From: an uncultured Microbacterium sp.
Lineage (GTDB): Bacteria; Actinomycetota; Actinomycetes; Actinomycetales; Microbacteriaceae
Assembly (NCBI GenBank): GCA_913774665.1
Contig: CAJYHN010000002.1
Coordinates: 124,001-188,000, forward strand
DNA length: 64,000 nt
Direction: 5' to 3'
Shown: positions 46,895 through 55,700 of the stretch, in pieces
Layout of the letters: each line of letters starts with the position of its first letter
How positions within the stretch are numbered: position 1 is the first letter of the stretch
The notes under the pieces: model-generated
Databases searched by the model: none
What the model was told of the DNA's origin: nothing
Seen by the model: only the letters and a program-made list of their open reading frames with translations
Position numbers and translations under genes: made by a program

Positions 46895-46900
46895 AGTCTA
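46895..46900 (-). promoter_or_regulatory. Candidate -10 box of lgt overlapping the trpA stop
   Basis: TAGACT, whose first three bases are the trpA stop codon, is followed by CGACCAC and the lgt ATG. This would give a leaderless lgt transcript. Confidence 0.5.
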
Positions 46901-47689
46901 AACGCGCTGCGCAGCGCCCGCGGACAGCTCCCTCGCCAGCGAGGAGAGCCCCTCGACGCCGCCGTCACGCAGCGCCTTCACCAGGGCGGTTCCGACGATC
47001 GCTCCGTCGGCGTACTCCACCACTCCCGTGACCTGCTCGGCGTTCGAGATGCCGATACCGACGCACGCGTGCTCGGCACCGAACGATCGCAGGCGCTCGA
47101 CGAGGCTCCGCGCGGCGGCGTCGAGCGAGGCCCGCTCCCCCGTGATACCCATGGTCGACACGGTGTAGACGAAGCCCGTCGAGGCCTCGACGATCATCTT
47201 CAGGCGCTCGTCCGACGAGGTGGGGGCAGCGAGGAACACGCGATCCAGACCGGTGCGCTCGCTCGTCTCGATCCACCGGGCGGCGGCATCCGGGGTCACG
47301 TCGGGCGTGATGAGACCCGCACCGCCCGCGGCGACGAGCTCGTCGGCGTAGCGGTCGACACCGTACTGCTCGACGAGGTTCCAGTAGGTCATGACGAGGA
47401 TCGGCACGTCGGTGCGCGCGGTGACCTCTCGGATGATCGTGAACAGGTCGCGCATGCGGAACCCGTTCGCCAGCGCCGTCTGCGTCGCTTCCTGGATGAC
47501 CAGGCCGTCCATCACGGGGTCGCTGTAGGGCGGGCCGAGCTCGATCACGTCGGCGCCCGCCTCGGCCAGCGCGACGGCGGCCTCGATGCTGGTGGCGACG
47601 TCGGGGTATCCGGCGGGGAGGTAGCCGACGAAGGCGCCGCGGCCCTCGGCGTGGGCGGCGTCGATGGCCGCCGAGACGCGGGAGGTCAC
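46898..47689 (-). CDS. trpA: Tryptophan synthase alpha chain
   Basis: 263 aa TIM barrel. Cleaves indole-3-glycerol phosphate to indole, which is channelled to TrpB. Catalytic E50 ([11 protein letters not shown]) and D61 (VMDG) are in place; loop 6 and the phosphate site ([22 protein letters not shown]) are intact. GTG 47689 overlaps the trpB stop as GTGA. Confidence 0.96.
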   Translation of the reverse strand: MTSRVSAAIDAAHAEGRGAFVGYLPAGYPDVATSIEAAVALAEAGADVIELGPPYSDPVMDGLVIQEATQTALANGFRMRDLFTIIREVTARTDVPILVMTYWNLVEQYGVDRYADELVAAGGAGLITPDVTPDAAARWIETSERTGLDRVFLAAPTSSDERLKMIVEASTGFVYTVSTMGITGERASLDAAARSLVERLRSFGAEHACVGIGISNAEQVTGVVEYADGAIVGTALVKALRDGGVEGLSSLARELSAGAAQRV

Positions 47690-49029
47690 AGCTCGACTCC
47701 CGCTCCACTGGCGGCATCGGGGGCCGCGGTGACGTCGACGGGCGATCCGGGGGCGGATGCCACGGTCTCGGCCGCACGCGTCTGCGCGCGGCCCTCGACG
47801 GTCTCCGGGGCGTGCTCGGCGTCGTAGAGGTCGAAGTAGCGCGCCGCGGTGTCCATGTCTTTGTCGCCGCGACCGGAGAGGTTGATGGCGATCACGGCAT
47901 CCGGACCCAGCTCGCGACCGATGCGCAGGGCTCCGGCCAGGGCGTGGGCCGATTCGATGGCCGGGATGATGCCCTCGGTGCGCGAGAGCAGACGCAGGGC
48001 CTGCATCGCCTCGTCGTCGGTGGCCGGGATGTACTGGGCGCGGCCGATGTCGGCGAGCCACGCGTGCTCGGGACCGACGCCCGGGTAGTCGAGGCCGGCC
48101 GAGATGGAGTGCGACTCGGTGGTCTGACCGTCTTCGTCCTGCAGCACGTAGGTGCGCGCACCGTGCAGGACGCCGGGGCGACCCCGCTCGATGGAGGCCG
48201 CGTGCTTCGGGGTGTCGACGCCGTCGCCGGCCGCTTCGACGCCGTAGAGGGCCACGCCCTCGTCGTCGAGGAAGGCGTCGAACATGCCGATCGCGTTGGA
48301 TCCGCCGCCGACGCACGCGAACACGGCGTCGGGGAGGCGACCGAGGCGCTCGAGGAACTCGGCCCGGGTCTCCTCACCGATGATCTTCTGGAAGTCGCGG
48401 ACCATCGCCGGGAACGGGTGCGGGCCCGCGGCGGTGCCGAAGATGTAGTTGGTCGTCTCGACCGAGGCGACCCAGTCGCGGTAGGCCTCGTTGATCGCGT
48501 CCTTCAGGGTGCGCGAGCCGGTCGTGACGGGGATCACCTCGGCGCCCAGAAGCCGCATGCGAGCGACGTTGAGGGCCTGGCGTTCGGTGTCGACCTCGCC
48601 CATGTAGACGACGCACTCGAGGCCGAACAGGGCCGCGGCCGTCGCGGTGGCGACGCCGTGCTGGCCGGCACCGGTCTCGGCGATCACGCGCGTCTTGCCG
48701 AGGCGCTTGGTGAGCAGCGCCTGACCCAGCACGTTGTTGATCTTGTGCGAGCCGGTGTGGTTCAGGTCTTCGCGCTTGAGGAAGACGCGGGCGCCTCCCG
48801 CGTGCTCGGCGAAGCGCGGCACCTCGGTGAGCACCGAGGGTCGGCCCGCGTAGTCGTGCAGCAGGGCCCGCAGCTCGGCGTGGAACTCCGGGTCGGCCAT
48901 CGCCGACTCGTACACCTCGGTGAGCTCGTCGATCGCGGCGATGAGCGATTCGGGCATGAAGCGGCCGCCGAAGTCGCCGAAGAACGGCCCCTTCTGATCG
49001 CGCAGGTTCTGGATGGGAGCGGTGGTCAT
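47686..49029 (-). CDS. trpB: Tryptophan synthase beta chain
   Basis: 447 aa PLP enzyme joining indole and serine. K96 in [10 protein letters not shown] holds [13 protein letters not shown] binds its phosphate; ETGAGQHG is present. After NLSGRGDKD the protein carries a tail of about 45 residues rich in Ala, Pro and Thr ([22 protein letters not shown]...), longer than usual. ATG 49029 overlaps the trpC stop as ATGA. Confidence 0.96.
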   Translation of the reverse strand: MTTAPIQNLRDQKGPFFGDFGGRFMPESLIAAIDELTEVYESAMADPEFHAELRALLHDYAGRPSVLTEVPRFAEHAGGARVFLKREDLNHTGSHKINNVLGQALLTKRLGKTRVIAETGAGQHGVATATAAALFGLECVVYMGEVDTERQALNVARMRLLGAEVIPVTTGSRTLKDAINEAYRDWVASVETTNYIFGTAAGPHPFPAMVRDFQKIIGEETRAEFLERLGRLPDAVFACVGGGSNAIGMFDAFLDDEGVALYGVEAAGDGVDTPKHAASIERGRPGVLHGARTYVLQDEDGQTTESHSISAGLDYPGVGPEHAWLADIGRAQYIPATDDEAMQALRLLSRTEGIIPAIESAHALAGALRIGRELGPDAVIAINLSGRGDKDMDTAARYFDLYDAEHAPETVEGRAQTRAAETVASAPGSPVDVTAAPDAASGAGVEL

Positions 49030-49805
49030 GACGTCTCCTGGAGGAACGCGCGGAGCGTGGCGACGGGGTCGCCGGTGACGAGGGCCTCGCCCACGAGCAC
49101 GACATCGGCACCCGCCGCGCGGTAGTGCGCCACATCGGCGGGGGCGAGGACGGCCGATTCGGCGATCTTCACGGCATCCGCGGGGAAACGCTCGACCAGC
49201 GAACCGAACAGGTCGCGGTCGAGCTCGAAAGTCGAGAGGTTGCGGGCGTTGACGCCGATGAGCTTCGCGCCCAGGTGCGACGCGCGCTCGAGTTCGTCGG
49301 CGGAGTGCGTCTCGACCAGGGCGGTCATGCCCAGGTCGGTGACGAGACCGTAGAGCTCGGTGAGCGTCTTCTGGTCGAGGGCGGCGACGATCAGCAGGAC
49401 GAGGTCGGCCCCCGAGGCGCGGGCCTCGAGCACCTGGTACGGCGTCGCGATGAAGTCCTTGCGCAGCACCGGGACGCTGACCGCCGATCGAACGGCCTCG
49501 AGGTCGGCGAGGCTGCCCTTGAACTTGCGGCGCTCGGTGAGCACCGAGATCGCCGACGCACCGCCCTCTTCGTACAGGCGCGCCTGACGAGCGGGGTCGG
49601 GGATCGCCGCGAGGTCTCCGCGGGACGGGCTCGCGCGCTTGACCTCGGCGATGATCTTCACGCGATCGGCGGGAGCGAGCATCGCCAGCGCGTCGCGCGC
49701 CGGCGTCTGCGCGAGGGCATCGCGTTCGACCTCGGCGAGGGGTCGCGACTGTGCGCGCTCCTCGGCGTCCTCCACCGCTCCGGCCGTGAGATCGGCCAGC
49801 GCCAT
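49026..49805 (-). CDS. trpC: Indole-3-glycerol-phosphate synthase
   Basis: 259 aa TIM barrel closing the indole ring from CdRP. Motifs: [13 protein letters not shown] with the substrate Lys, [54 protein letters not shown] and ESAV. ATG 49805 overlaps the stop of the HGxxPAAW gene as TGATG. No trpF is adjacent, as usual in actinobacteria, where PriA isomerase does this step. Confidence 0.96.
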   Translation of the reverse strand: MALADLTAGAVEDAEERAQSRPLAEVERDALAQTPARDALAMLAPADRVKIIAEVKRASPSRGDLAAIPDPARQARLYEEGGASAISVLTERRKFKGSLADLEAVRSAVSVPVLRKDFIATPYQVLEARASGADLVLLIVAALDQKTLTELYGLVTDLGMTALVETHSADELERASHLGAKLIGVNARNLSTFELDRDLFGSLVERFPADAVKIAESAVLAPADVAHYRAAGADVVLVGEALVTGDPVATLRAFLQETS

Positions 49806-50035
49806 CAGTGGGCCTTCGGGTTGGACTTCGCGCCGTTCGCGCCGTAGCCGGCCTTGGTCATGGCCCAGCCGACGATCGCGCCGACCACGAGCAGACCCAC
49901 CGAGGCCCACACCAGCACCGGCATGTCGAGCCAGAAGAACAGCGTGCCGAGCGTGAACGCGGCGAGCATGATGATCACGGCCGTCCAGGCGGCGGGCGAG
50001 TGTCCGTGGCCGGGGTCGCCGATGGGGTTGCTCAT
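49805..50035 (-). CDS. HGxxPAAW-motif small membrane protein (DUF6704-like)
   Basis: 76 aa with HGHSPAAW at residues 10-17 and two membrane helices. Conserved in actinobacterial trp clusters just upstream of trpC; function unknown. ATG 50035 follows AAGGAG. The first gene after a 193-base gap that holds a hairpin, so it likely starts a new transcript with trpC-trpB-trpA. Confidence 0.9.
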   Translation of the reverse strand: MSNPIGDPGHGHSPAAWTAVIIMLAAFTLGTLFFWLDMPVLVWASVGLLVVGAIVGWAMTKAGYGANGAKSNPKAH

Positions 50036-50206
50036 GGGGCTCCTTACGGTCGCGCGCGAGCGCGGGGGAAAGCGTTCGTCCAGTCTATCGAAGCGCGGTG
50101 CGTGCCCTCCGCCGTCGTCTCGATGTCGGGGTGTTCTGCACCGATGAACGCCTCCGCGAGGGGGAAACGGCGCGCGAGAGCGGGCTTCACTCGCGAGAGC
50201 GTTTGT

Positions 50207-50228
50207 CGCGGCGGATTCGGCCGCCGCG
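50207..50228 (-). terminator. Hairpin after the Trp-associated membrane protein gene
   Basis: CGCGGCGG pairs with CCGCCGCG (8 bp, six-base loop), directly next to the stop codon. It may end the his transcript before the trpC part. Confidence 0.6.
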
Positions 50229-50816
50229 TCAGGCGGTGGGGTCGTCGCCGCGCGAGAGGTCGTCCCACGAGTCGATCGCGTCGTGCGGGCGACCCGTGGC
50301 GATGCGCGCCTCTTCGGCCGTGCGGTACTTGCGGCTCGCCCCCGAGGCCCAACGGCGAGCGGTGACGAGAGTGAAGACGGATGCCGCGAACAGCACGACC
50401 TGCGCGATGAGCGTCACCGTCGGCCACGGGGTGAGGGACAGGCCCGAGACGAGCGAGGCCACGGCATCCGTTCCCGAGATGCCCGTCGCGTCGGTGACGG
50501 TCGCCGCCGTCGCCGAGACGGGAGTCGAGAGGAGGATCTGAACGGCCCCGAAGCCGACGAACGCCGCGATGAGCGCGCCCAGCGCACCGAAGACGTGGCG
50601 CAGCACCGGACCGACGATCGACAGTGCGGCGCCGAGGGCGAGGGCCGCGAGGCTCAGGGGGGTGAGCACCGGGAGCGCCTCGGCACCCGGGACGGCGAGG
50701 GTCTGCTGCGCGCCGTCGTCGAGGGTGACGTCGATCCACGTCTGGGTCGAGGCGATGACGCCGATCGCCCCGGCGGCCAGCATCGCCAGGACCGCCGTGG
50801 AGCGGGCGCGACGCAT
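50229..50816 (-). CDS. Trp biosynthesis-associated membrane protein
   Basis: 195 aa with four membrane helices (AVLAMLAAGAIGVIASTQTWIDV at the start, with the TWI/W motif of the family, and VTLIAQVVLFAASVFTLVTARRW last). Family members lie between trpE and trpC in actinobacteria. Here it directly follows hisI (TGATG overlap) and trpE is missing. Function unknown, perhaps linked to Trp or precursor transport. Confidence 0.88.
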   Translation of the reverse strand: MRRARSTAVLAMLAAGAIGVIASTQTWIDVTLDDGAQQTLAVPGAEALPVLTPLSLAALALGAALSIVGPVLRHVFGALGALIAAFVGFGAVQILLSTPVSATAATVTDATGISGTDAVASLVSGLSLTPWPTVTLIAQVVLFAASVFTLVTARRWASGASRKYRTAEEARIATGRPHDAIDSWDDLSRGDDPTA

Positions 50817-51154
50817 CAGCGCTCCCCCACGACCGGGTGCAGGTCGTCGGCGTCGAAGCAGGTGTGGTCGCCGGTGTGGCACGCGGCGCCGATCTGGTCG
50901 ACCTCGATCAACAGGGTGTCGCCGTCGCAGTCCAGGCGCGCTCCCTTGACCAGCTGGATGTGGCCCGAGGTGTCGCCCTTGCGCCAGTACTCCTGGCGGG
51001 AACGCGACCAGAACGTCACGCGGCCGGAGGTGAGCGTACGGTTCAGGGCCTCGGCATCCATCCACCCCATCATCAGCACCTCGCGCGAGTCGAACTGCTG
51101 GATGACGGCCGGAACGAGGCCGTCGGCGTTATAGGTCACACGGTCGACGCTCAT
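50816..51154 (-). CDS. hisI: Phosphoribosyl-AMP cyclohydrolase
   Basis: 112 aa, single-domain form without the HisE part. Opens the purine ring of PR-AMP in histidine synthesis. Zn and Mg ligands: [26 protein letters not shown]; also [12 protein letters not shown] and [20 protein letters not shown] 51154 overlaps the hisF stop as ATGA. Confidence 0.95.
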   Translation of the reverse strand: MSVDRVTYNADGLVPAVIQQFDSREVLMMGWMDAEALNRTLTSGRVTFWSRSRQEYWRKGDTSGHIQLVKGARLDCDGDTLLIEVDQIGAACHTGDHTCFDADDLHPVVGER

Positions 51155-51915
51155 CGGCGTACCTCGATCCCCTCGGCGGCCATGGCGTCTTTGACCTGTC
51201 CCACGGTGAGCTGGCCGGAGTGGAACACGGATGCCGCGAGAACGGCGTCGGCGCCGGCCTGAACGGCCGGGGCGAAGTGTTCGAGCGCACCCGCACCGCC
51301 CGAGGCGATCACGGGGACGGCGGCGACCTGGCGCATGAGGCGGACCAGCTCGAGGTCGAAGCCCTGCTTCGTGCCGTCGGCGTCGATCGAGTTGACCAGC
51401 AGTTCGCCGGCTCCGCGCTCGACGGCCTCGCGCGCCCACTCGAGCGCGTCGAGGGTCGTCTCGGTACGCCCGCCGTGGGTGGTCACGACGAAGCCCGAGG
51501 GGGTGGATGCCGCCCGCTTGACGTCGAGAGAGAGCACGATCACCTGCGCGCCGAAGCGGTCGGCGATCTCGTCGATCAGGGCCGGGCGCGCGATCGCGGC
51601 GGAGTTGACGCCGATCTTGTCGGCGCCGACGGCGAGCAGGCGCGCGACGTCGTCGGCGGAGCGGACTCCCCCGCCGACCGTGAGCGGGATGAAGACCTGC
51701 TCGGCGGTGCGGCGCACGACGTCGTAGGTGGTCGAGCGCTCGTCGACCGTGGCCGTGACGTCGAGGAAGGTGACCTCGTCGGCGCCCTGGTCGAAGTACA
51801 GCTTCGCGAGCTCGACCGGGTCGCCCATGTCGCGCAGGTCGAGGAAGTTGACGCCCTTGACGACGCGGCCCGCGGCGACGTCGAGGCAGGGGATGACGCG
51901 ACGCGCGAGGGTCAT
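51151..51915 (-). CDS. hisF: Imidazole glycerol phosphate synthase cyclase subunit
   Basis: 254 aa TIM barrel, active with HisH (not in this window). [16 protein letters not shown] carries catalytic Asp12, and the second Asp lies in [21 protein letters not shown] and ASGGAG bind phosphate. ATG 51915 overlaps the hisG stop as TGATG. Confidence 0.96.
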   Translation of the reverse strand: MTLARRVIPCLDVAAGRVVKGVNFLDLRDMGDPVELAKLYFDQGADEVTFLDVTATVDERSTTYDVVRRTAEQVFIPLTVGGGVRSADDVARLLAVGADKIGVNSAAIARPALIDEIADRFGAQVIVLSLDVKRAASTPSGFVVTTHGGRTETTLDALEWAREAVERGAGELLVNSIDADGTKQGFDLELVRLMRQVAAVPVIASGGAGALEHFAPAVQAGADAVLAASVFHSGQLTVGQVKDAMAAEGIEVRR

Positions 51916-52757
51916 CAGAGCCTCGCGGCGAGGATCTCGGTGACGAGGATCGCGCGCGCACCGATCGCGTAGAGGGCGTCCATCACCTGGTTGACGTCGC
52001 GACGCGGGCTCATCACGCGAACGGCCACCCATTCGGGGTCGCGCAACGGCGAGATCGTGGGCGACTCCAGGCCCGGGGCGACCGCCACGGCCTGCTCGAC
52101 GAGGGCGGCGGGCAGGTCGTAGTCGATGAGGACGTACTTCCGGGCCGCGAGCACACCGCGCAGGCGCCGCAGCAGTGTCTCGGTGCCCTCGGCCTCCTGC
52201 GGACCGGCGATGAGCACGGCATCGGACTCGAGCAGGACGGGCCCGAAGATCTCGAGACCGGCCTGGCGCAGCGTGGTTCCGGTCGAGACGACGTCGGCCA
52301 CGGCATCCGCCACTCCGAGCTGCACGGCCGATTCGACCGCCCCGTCGAGAGGGACGATGTCGACGGCGATGCCGCGCTCGTCGAGGAAGGCGTCCACCAG
52401 ACCCGGGTAGGCCGTCGCGACGCGAAGCCCCTCGAGGTCGGCGATGTCGGTGAAGCGGCCGGGGCGGCCGGCGAACCGGAAGGTCGAACCGGCGAAACCG
52501 AGCGACTCGACCTCGCGGGCGCCGGGCATGCGGGCGTCGAGCAGCAGGTCGCGGCCCGTGATGCCGACATCCAGCGCGCCGGAGCCGACGTAGGTCGCGA
52601 TGTCACGCGGACGCAGGTAGAAGAACTCGACCTCGTTCACGGGGTCGACGGTGTAGAGGTCTTTCGAGTCGCGTCGTCCGGTATACCCGGCCTCCGAGAG
52701 CATCTCGGCGGCGGTCTCGGCGAGCGACCCCTTGTTCGGCACGGCGATTCGCAGCAT
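51915..52757 (-). CDS. hisG: ATP phosphoribosyltransferase, long form
   Basis: 280 aa, first step of histidine synthesis. [12 protein letters not shown] at the start, [14 protein letters not shown] and [20 protein letters not shown] for PRPP binding. The C-terminal regulatory HisG_C domain ([30 protein letters not shown]) is present, so feedback inhibition by histidine is expected and HisZ is not needed. 46 bases after hisE. Confidence 0.96.
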   Translation of the reverse strand: MLRIAVPNKGSLAETAAEMLSEAGYTGRRDSKDLYTVDPVNEVEFFYLRPRDIATYVGSGALDVGITGRDLLLDARMPGAREVESLGFAGSTFRFAGRPGRFTDIADLEGLRVATAYPGLVDAFLDERGIAVDIVPLDGAVESAVQLGVADAVADVVSTGTTLRQAGLEIFGPVLLESDAVLIAGPQEAEGTETLLRRLRGVLAARKYVLIDYDLPAALVEQAVAVAPGLESPTISPLRDPEWVAVRVMSPRRDVNQVMDALYAIGARAILVTEILAARL

Positions 52758-52803
52758 GACGGGGGCTTTCGTGTGGGGTGAGCGTGGGGAGGACGAGCGC
52801 GGC

Positions 52804-53067
52804 TCAGAGATGTCGGTAGACGTCCTGGAGCGACAGGCCCTTCGCGAGCATGAGCGTCTGCAGGTGGTAGAGCAGCTGCGAGATCTCTTCGGCTGCGGCC
52901 TCGTCGGACTCGTACTCGGCGGCCATCCACACCTCGGCGGCCTCTTCGACGATCTTCTTGCCGATGGCGTGCACGCCCGCATCCAGCTGAGCGACGGTGC
53001 CGGAGCCGGCGGGTCGCTCGACGGCCTTGGCGCTGAGTTCCGCGAACAGGTCGTCGAAAGTTTTCAC
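52804..53067 (-). CDS. hisE: Phosphoribosyl-ATP pyrophosphatase
   Basis: 87 aa all-helical MazG-fold enzyme, second step of histidine synthesis. [33 protein letters not shown] supplies the Mg-binding acids. First gene of hisE-hisG-hisF-hisI. The long repeat-rich gap to rpe implies its own promoter. Confidence 0.95.
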   Translation of the reverse strand: MKTFDDLFAELSAKAVERPAGSGTVAQLDAGVHAIGKKIVEEAAEVWMAAEYESDEAAAEEISQLLYHLQTLMLAKGLSLQDVYRHL

Positions 53068-53129
53068 GGTTCCAGGGTATCGGGTCGGCGGGGGTGGGGT
53101 TGCCCGGGCGGTGGTCGACGGCGTGTGGG

Positions 53130-53200
53130 CTCGATAAACGCCGTTTCGTGCGAGACACGCTGCGAGACGGCGTTTCTTCGGAGGAATGGCGTTTATCGAG
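53130..53200. repeat. 71-bp element with 13-bp terminal inverted repeats
   Basis: CTCGATAAACGCC at the left is matched by GGCGTTTATCGAG at the right. Inside, GCGAGAC occurs twice and a second pair (AACGCCGT / ACGGCGTT) allows an alternative fold. It lies between hisE and rpe. No coding potential. Confidence 0.65.
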
Positions 53201-53458
53201 GTGGTGGGGGCGCGTCGGGGGCGGTGGGGGCGCCGCCCGCGGCGGCGGGGGCGCGTCGGGGGTGGCGCGGGTGCCGCCAGCGACGGTGGCAGTCGCGTAA
53301 GGGGCGGTGGGGCCCTCGACTGTGGCGGTGGGGCGCGTCAGTCGCGGCGGGGGCGCGTCAGTGGCGGTGGCGGCGCGTCAGTGGCGGTGGCGGCGCGTCA
53401 GTGATGGTGGGGACGCCGTCGGCGGCGGCGGGGGCGCGTCAGTGGCGGTGGCGGGCGG
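53201..53458. repeat. Tandem ~20-bp GC-rich repeats running into the rpe stop
   Basis: GCGCGTCAGT recurs at 53335, 53355, 53375 and 53395 (period 20) and again at 53434. The unit is close to GGCGCGTCAGTGGCGGTGGC, with more degenerate units further left. The last unit contains the rpe stop codon and final codons. Together with the 71-bp element this fills the 371-base gap between hisE and rpe. Confidence 0.7.
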
Positions 53459-54110
53459 CCGAGGCGCGCAGCGACTGGATCGCGCGGTCGGGGTCGTCGG
53501 CGCCGAACACCGCGGAACCCGCGACGAAGGTGTCGGCCCCGGCCTCGGCGGCCTGGGCGATGGTGGACTCGCCGATGCCGCCGTCGACCTGCAACCAGAC
53601 GCTCGCCCCGCGGCGCTTCGCCTCGTCGGCGAGCGACCGGAGCTTCGGCATGGTCTCGGGCATGAACGACTGCCCCCCGAAGCCCGGCTCGACGGTCATC
53701 ACCAGGATCTGATCGAACTCGTTGAGCGAATCGAAGAGGTTCTCGACCGGGGTTCCGGGCTTGACGGCCACGCCGGCTCGAGCGCCGATCGAACGCAGCT
53801 GTCGGGCGAGGGCGACGGGCGAGGCGGCGGCCTCGAGGTGGAAGGTGACGGATGCCGCACCCAGCTCGGCGTACGCCGGAGCCCAGCGGTCGGGGTCGTC
53901 GATCATGAGGTGCACGTCCAAGGGCACGGGGCTCGTCTCCTGAATGCGGCCCACCATCTGCGGTCCGAATGTGAGGTTCGGCACGAAGTGGTTGTCCATC
54001 ACGTCGACGTGGACGAAGTCGGCGCCCGCGATGCGGGCGAGCTCGGCCTCCATGTTCACGAAGTCGGCGGCCAGGATGCTCGGGTTGATGCGCGGGGCGT
54101 CGGTAGGCAC
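53439..54110 (-). CDS. rpe: Ribulose-phosphate 3-epimerase
   Basis: 223 aa TIM barrel of the pentose phosphate pathway. Motifs: INPSILAADF, FVHVDVMDNHFVPNLTFGP with metal-binding His and Asp, DVHLMIDDP, LVMTVEPGFGGQSFMPETM and QVDGGIGE. GTG 54110 with CATAAT six bases before it: probably leaderless. The last codons (ARHRH) form part of the tandem repeat downstream. Confidence 0.96.
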   Translation of the reverse strand: MPTDAPRINPSILAADFVNMEAELARIAGADFVHVDVMDNHFVPNLTFGPQMVGRIQETSPVPLDVHLMIDDPDRWAPAYAELGAASVTFHLEAAASPVALARQLRSIGARAGVAVKPGTPVENLFDSLNEFDQILVMTVEPGFGGQSFMPETMPKLRSLADEAKRRGASVWLQVDGGIGESTIAQAAEAGADTFVAGSAVFGADDPDRAIQSLRASAARHRH

Positions 54111-54116
54111 CCGACC

Positions 54117-54122
54117 ATTATG
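54117..54122 (-). promoter_or_regulatory. Candidate -10 box of rpe (leaderless)
   Basis: CATAAT followed by GGTCGG and the GTG start. No ribosome site or clear -35. Confidence 0.45.
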
Positions 54123-54158
54123 GGCGCGCGCGGTCGCTCGCGCCGCGAGGGTCGCGGC

Positions 54159-54221
54159 GCGTGAGGCGTCATTTCATGTCGCTTCCCGCGCGTCGAGGCG
54201 ACAAAAAGTGACCCCTCACGC
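54159..54221. repeat. 63-bp palindromic unit, copy 1
   Basis: Bounded by GCGTGAGG and CCTCACGC, with inner GTCGC / GCGAC arms and CAAAAA between. It is followed 93 bases later by an identical-length copy; the right 45 bases agree at 43 positions. Confidence 0.7.
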
Positions 54222-54251
54222 GGGGTGAGCGGGGGCCGGTGAGCGCGAGGC

Positions 54252-54314
54252 GCGTGAGGGGGCGGGAACGGTCGCTTCGCGCGCGTCGAGGCGACAAAAG
54301 GTGACCCCTCACGC
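54252..54314. repeat. 63-bp palindromic unit, copy 2
   Basis: Same design as copy 1: GCGTGAGG...GTCGCTTCGCGCGCG...GCGACAAAAGG...CCTCACGC. It ends 15 bases from the rsmB stop. Confidence 0.7.
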
Positions 54315-54329
54315 GAAGGGGGGCGGGGG

Positions 54330-55700
54330 TCAGCGCTTGCGCAGCAGGGCGATCGACATCGCGTCGGTGCCGTGGCGGTGCGGCCAGAGCTGGGCGCGGA
54401 GCGATCCGTCGGCCTGGTCGGGCAGGTCGATCTCGTCGTTCGCGATCGCTCGGACCACCGCGCGGGCGTCGAGTTCTTCTGCGGCGTCGCCGAGTGCGCG
54501 CTTGACCTCGGCCAGCACGCCCGAGGTCTCGGCCAGGTGGGGCGAGCAGGTGACGTAGGCCACCACTCCGCCGGGCCGGAGCGCCTGGAAGGCCGCGAGC
54601 ACGAGCTCCTGCTGCAGGGCGGTCAGGTCGGGCACGTCGGCCGGCGTCTTGCGCCAGCGCGCCTCGGGACGACGTCGCAGGGCGCCGATGCCGGTGCACG
54701 GGGCGTCGACGAGGATGCGGTCGTACTCGCCCGGCATCCGGGCCGCGCGCTCGCGCCCGTCCTCTTCGCTCACCCCGACCTCGAGGGGCACGGATGCCAC
54801 AGCCTGGCGCACCAGCCCCGCTCGAGCCGGGGCGATCTCGTTGGCGTCGAGCGTCGCCCCGTGAGCGAGGGCTTCGGCGGCGAGCAGCGCGGTCTTGCCG
54901 CCCGGGCCGGCGCACAGATCGAGCCAGCGCTCGCCCTCACGCACCGGGAGGGCGCGGCTGAGGGCGAGGGCGGCGAGCTGCGATCCCTCGTCCTGCACGC
55001 GGATCGTGCCACCGGACGAATGGATCAGCCCCTCGGGGTCCCCCCCGCGGGTGGTGAACGCCGTCGGGGCGTAGCGCGTGGGCGTCGCGTCATCGGGTAC
55101 CTCGGCGAGACCCGGAAGGGCGATCATCGCGACGCGCGGAGCGACGTTGTCGGCCTCGAGCAGCCCCTCGAGCTCGTGGGCGCGCCCCTCGGCGGTGAGA
55201 GCGCGGCGCAGGGCCCGCACGATCCACACCGGGTGCGAGGTGGTGAGCCCGATGCGTTCGTCGTCGCTGCGCGCGGCGGCCGAGATGGTCTGCATCCACT
55301 GCCCCGGATTGTCGCGCGAGACGCGGCGGAGCACCGCGTTGGCGAAGCCCGCGGCCCCGCGGCCCCCGCCGTGCCGCCGCGCGAGCTCGACGGACTCGTT
55401 CACCGCAGCGTGCGAGGCGACGCGGGTCGACAGCAGCTGGTGCACCCCCAGGCGCAGCGCGTCGAGCACCGCCGGGTCGATCCGGTCGACCGTGCGGTCG
55501 GCCGCCGCGGCGATGATGGCGTCGTAGGTGCCACGCCGGCGAAGGGTGCCGTACGTCAGCTCGGTCGCGAGCCCGGCGTCCTTGGCATCCAGCTTCTGGC
55601 GGCCGATCGCGTGCGGCAGCAGCAGGTTGGCGTAGGCCTCGTCTCCCGAGACGGCGCGCAGCACTTCGTAGGCCACGGCACGGGCTCCCTGCACGGTCAT
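54330..55700 (-). CDS. rsmB: 16S rRNA m5C methyltransferase RsmB
   Basis: 456 aa. An N-terminal NusB-like RNA-binding domain (~1-140) is followed by the methyltransferase domain with SAM motif LDLCAGPGGKTALLAAEAL and the two cysteines: DAPCTGIG and VTCSPHLAE. Methylates C967 (E. coli numbering) of 16S rRNA. ATG 55700 overlaps the fmt stop as ATGA. Basic C-terminus. Confidence 0.93.
   Translation of the reverse strand: MTVQGARAVAYEVLRAVSGDEAYANLLLPHAIGRQKLDAKDAGLATELTYGTLRRRGTYDAIIAAAADRTVDRIDPAVLDALRLGVHQLLSTRVASHAAVNESVELARRHGGGRGAAGFANAVLRRVSRDNPGQWMQTISAAARSDDERIGLTTSHPVWIVRALRRALTAEGRAHELEGLLEADNVAPRVAMIALPGLAEVPDDATPTRYAPTAFTTRGGDPEGLIHSSGGTIRVQDEGSQLAALALSRALPVREGERWLDLCAGPGGKTALLAAEALAHGATLDANEIAPARAGLVRQAVASVPLEVGVSEEDGRERAARMPGEYDRILVDAPCTGIGALRRRPEARWRKTPADVPDLTALQQELVLAAFQALRPGGVVAYVTCSPHLAETSGVLAEVKRALGDAAEELDARAVVRAIANDEIDLPDQADGSLRAQLWPHRHGTDAMSIALLRKR

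Noticed and set aside
53338-53460. Possible CRISPR array, because of the even 20-base period
   Set aside because: There are no unique spacers: the units are contiguous GC-rich copies related to the rpe 3' end, and no cas genes occur.
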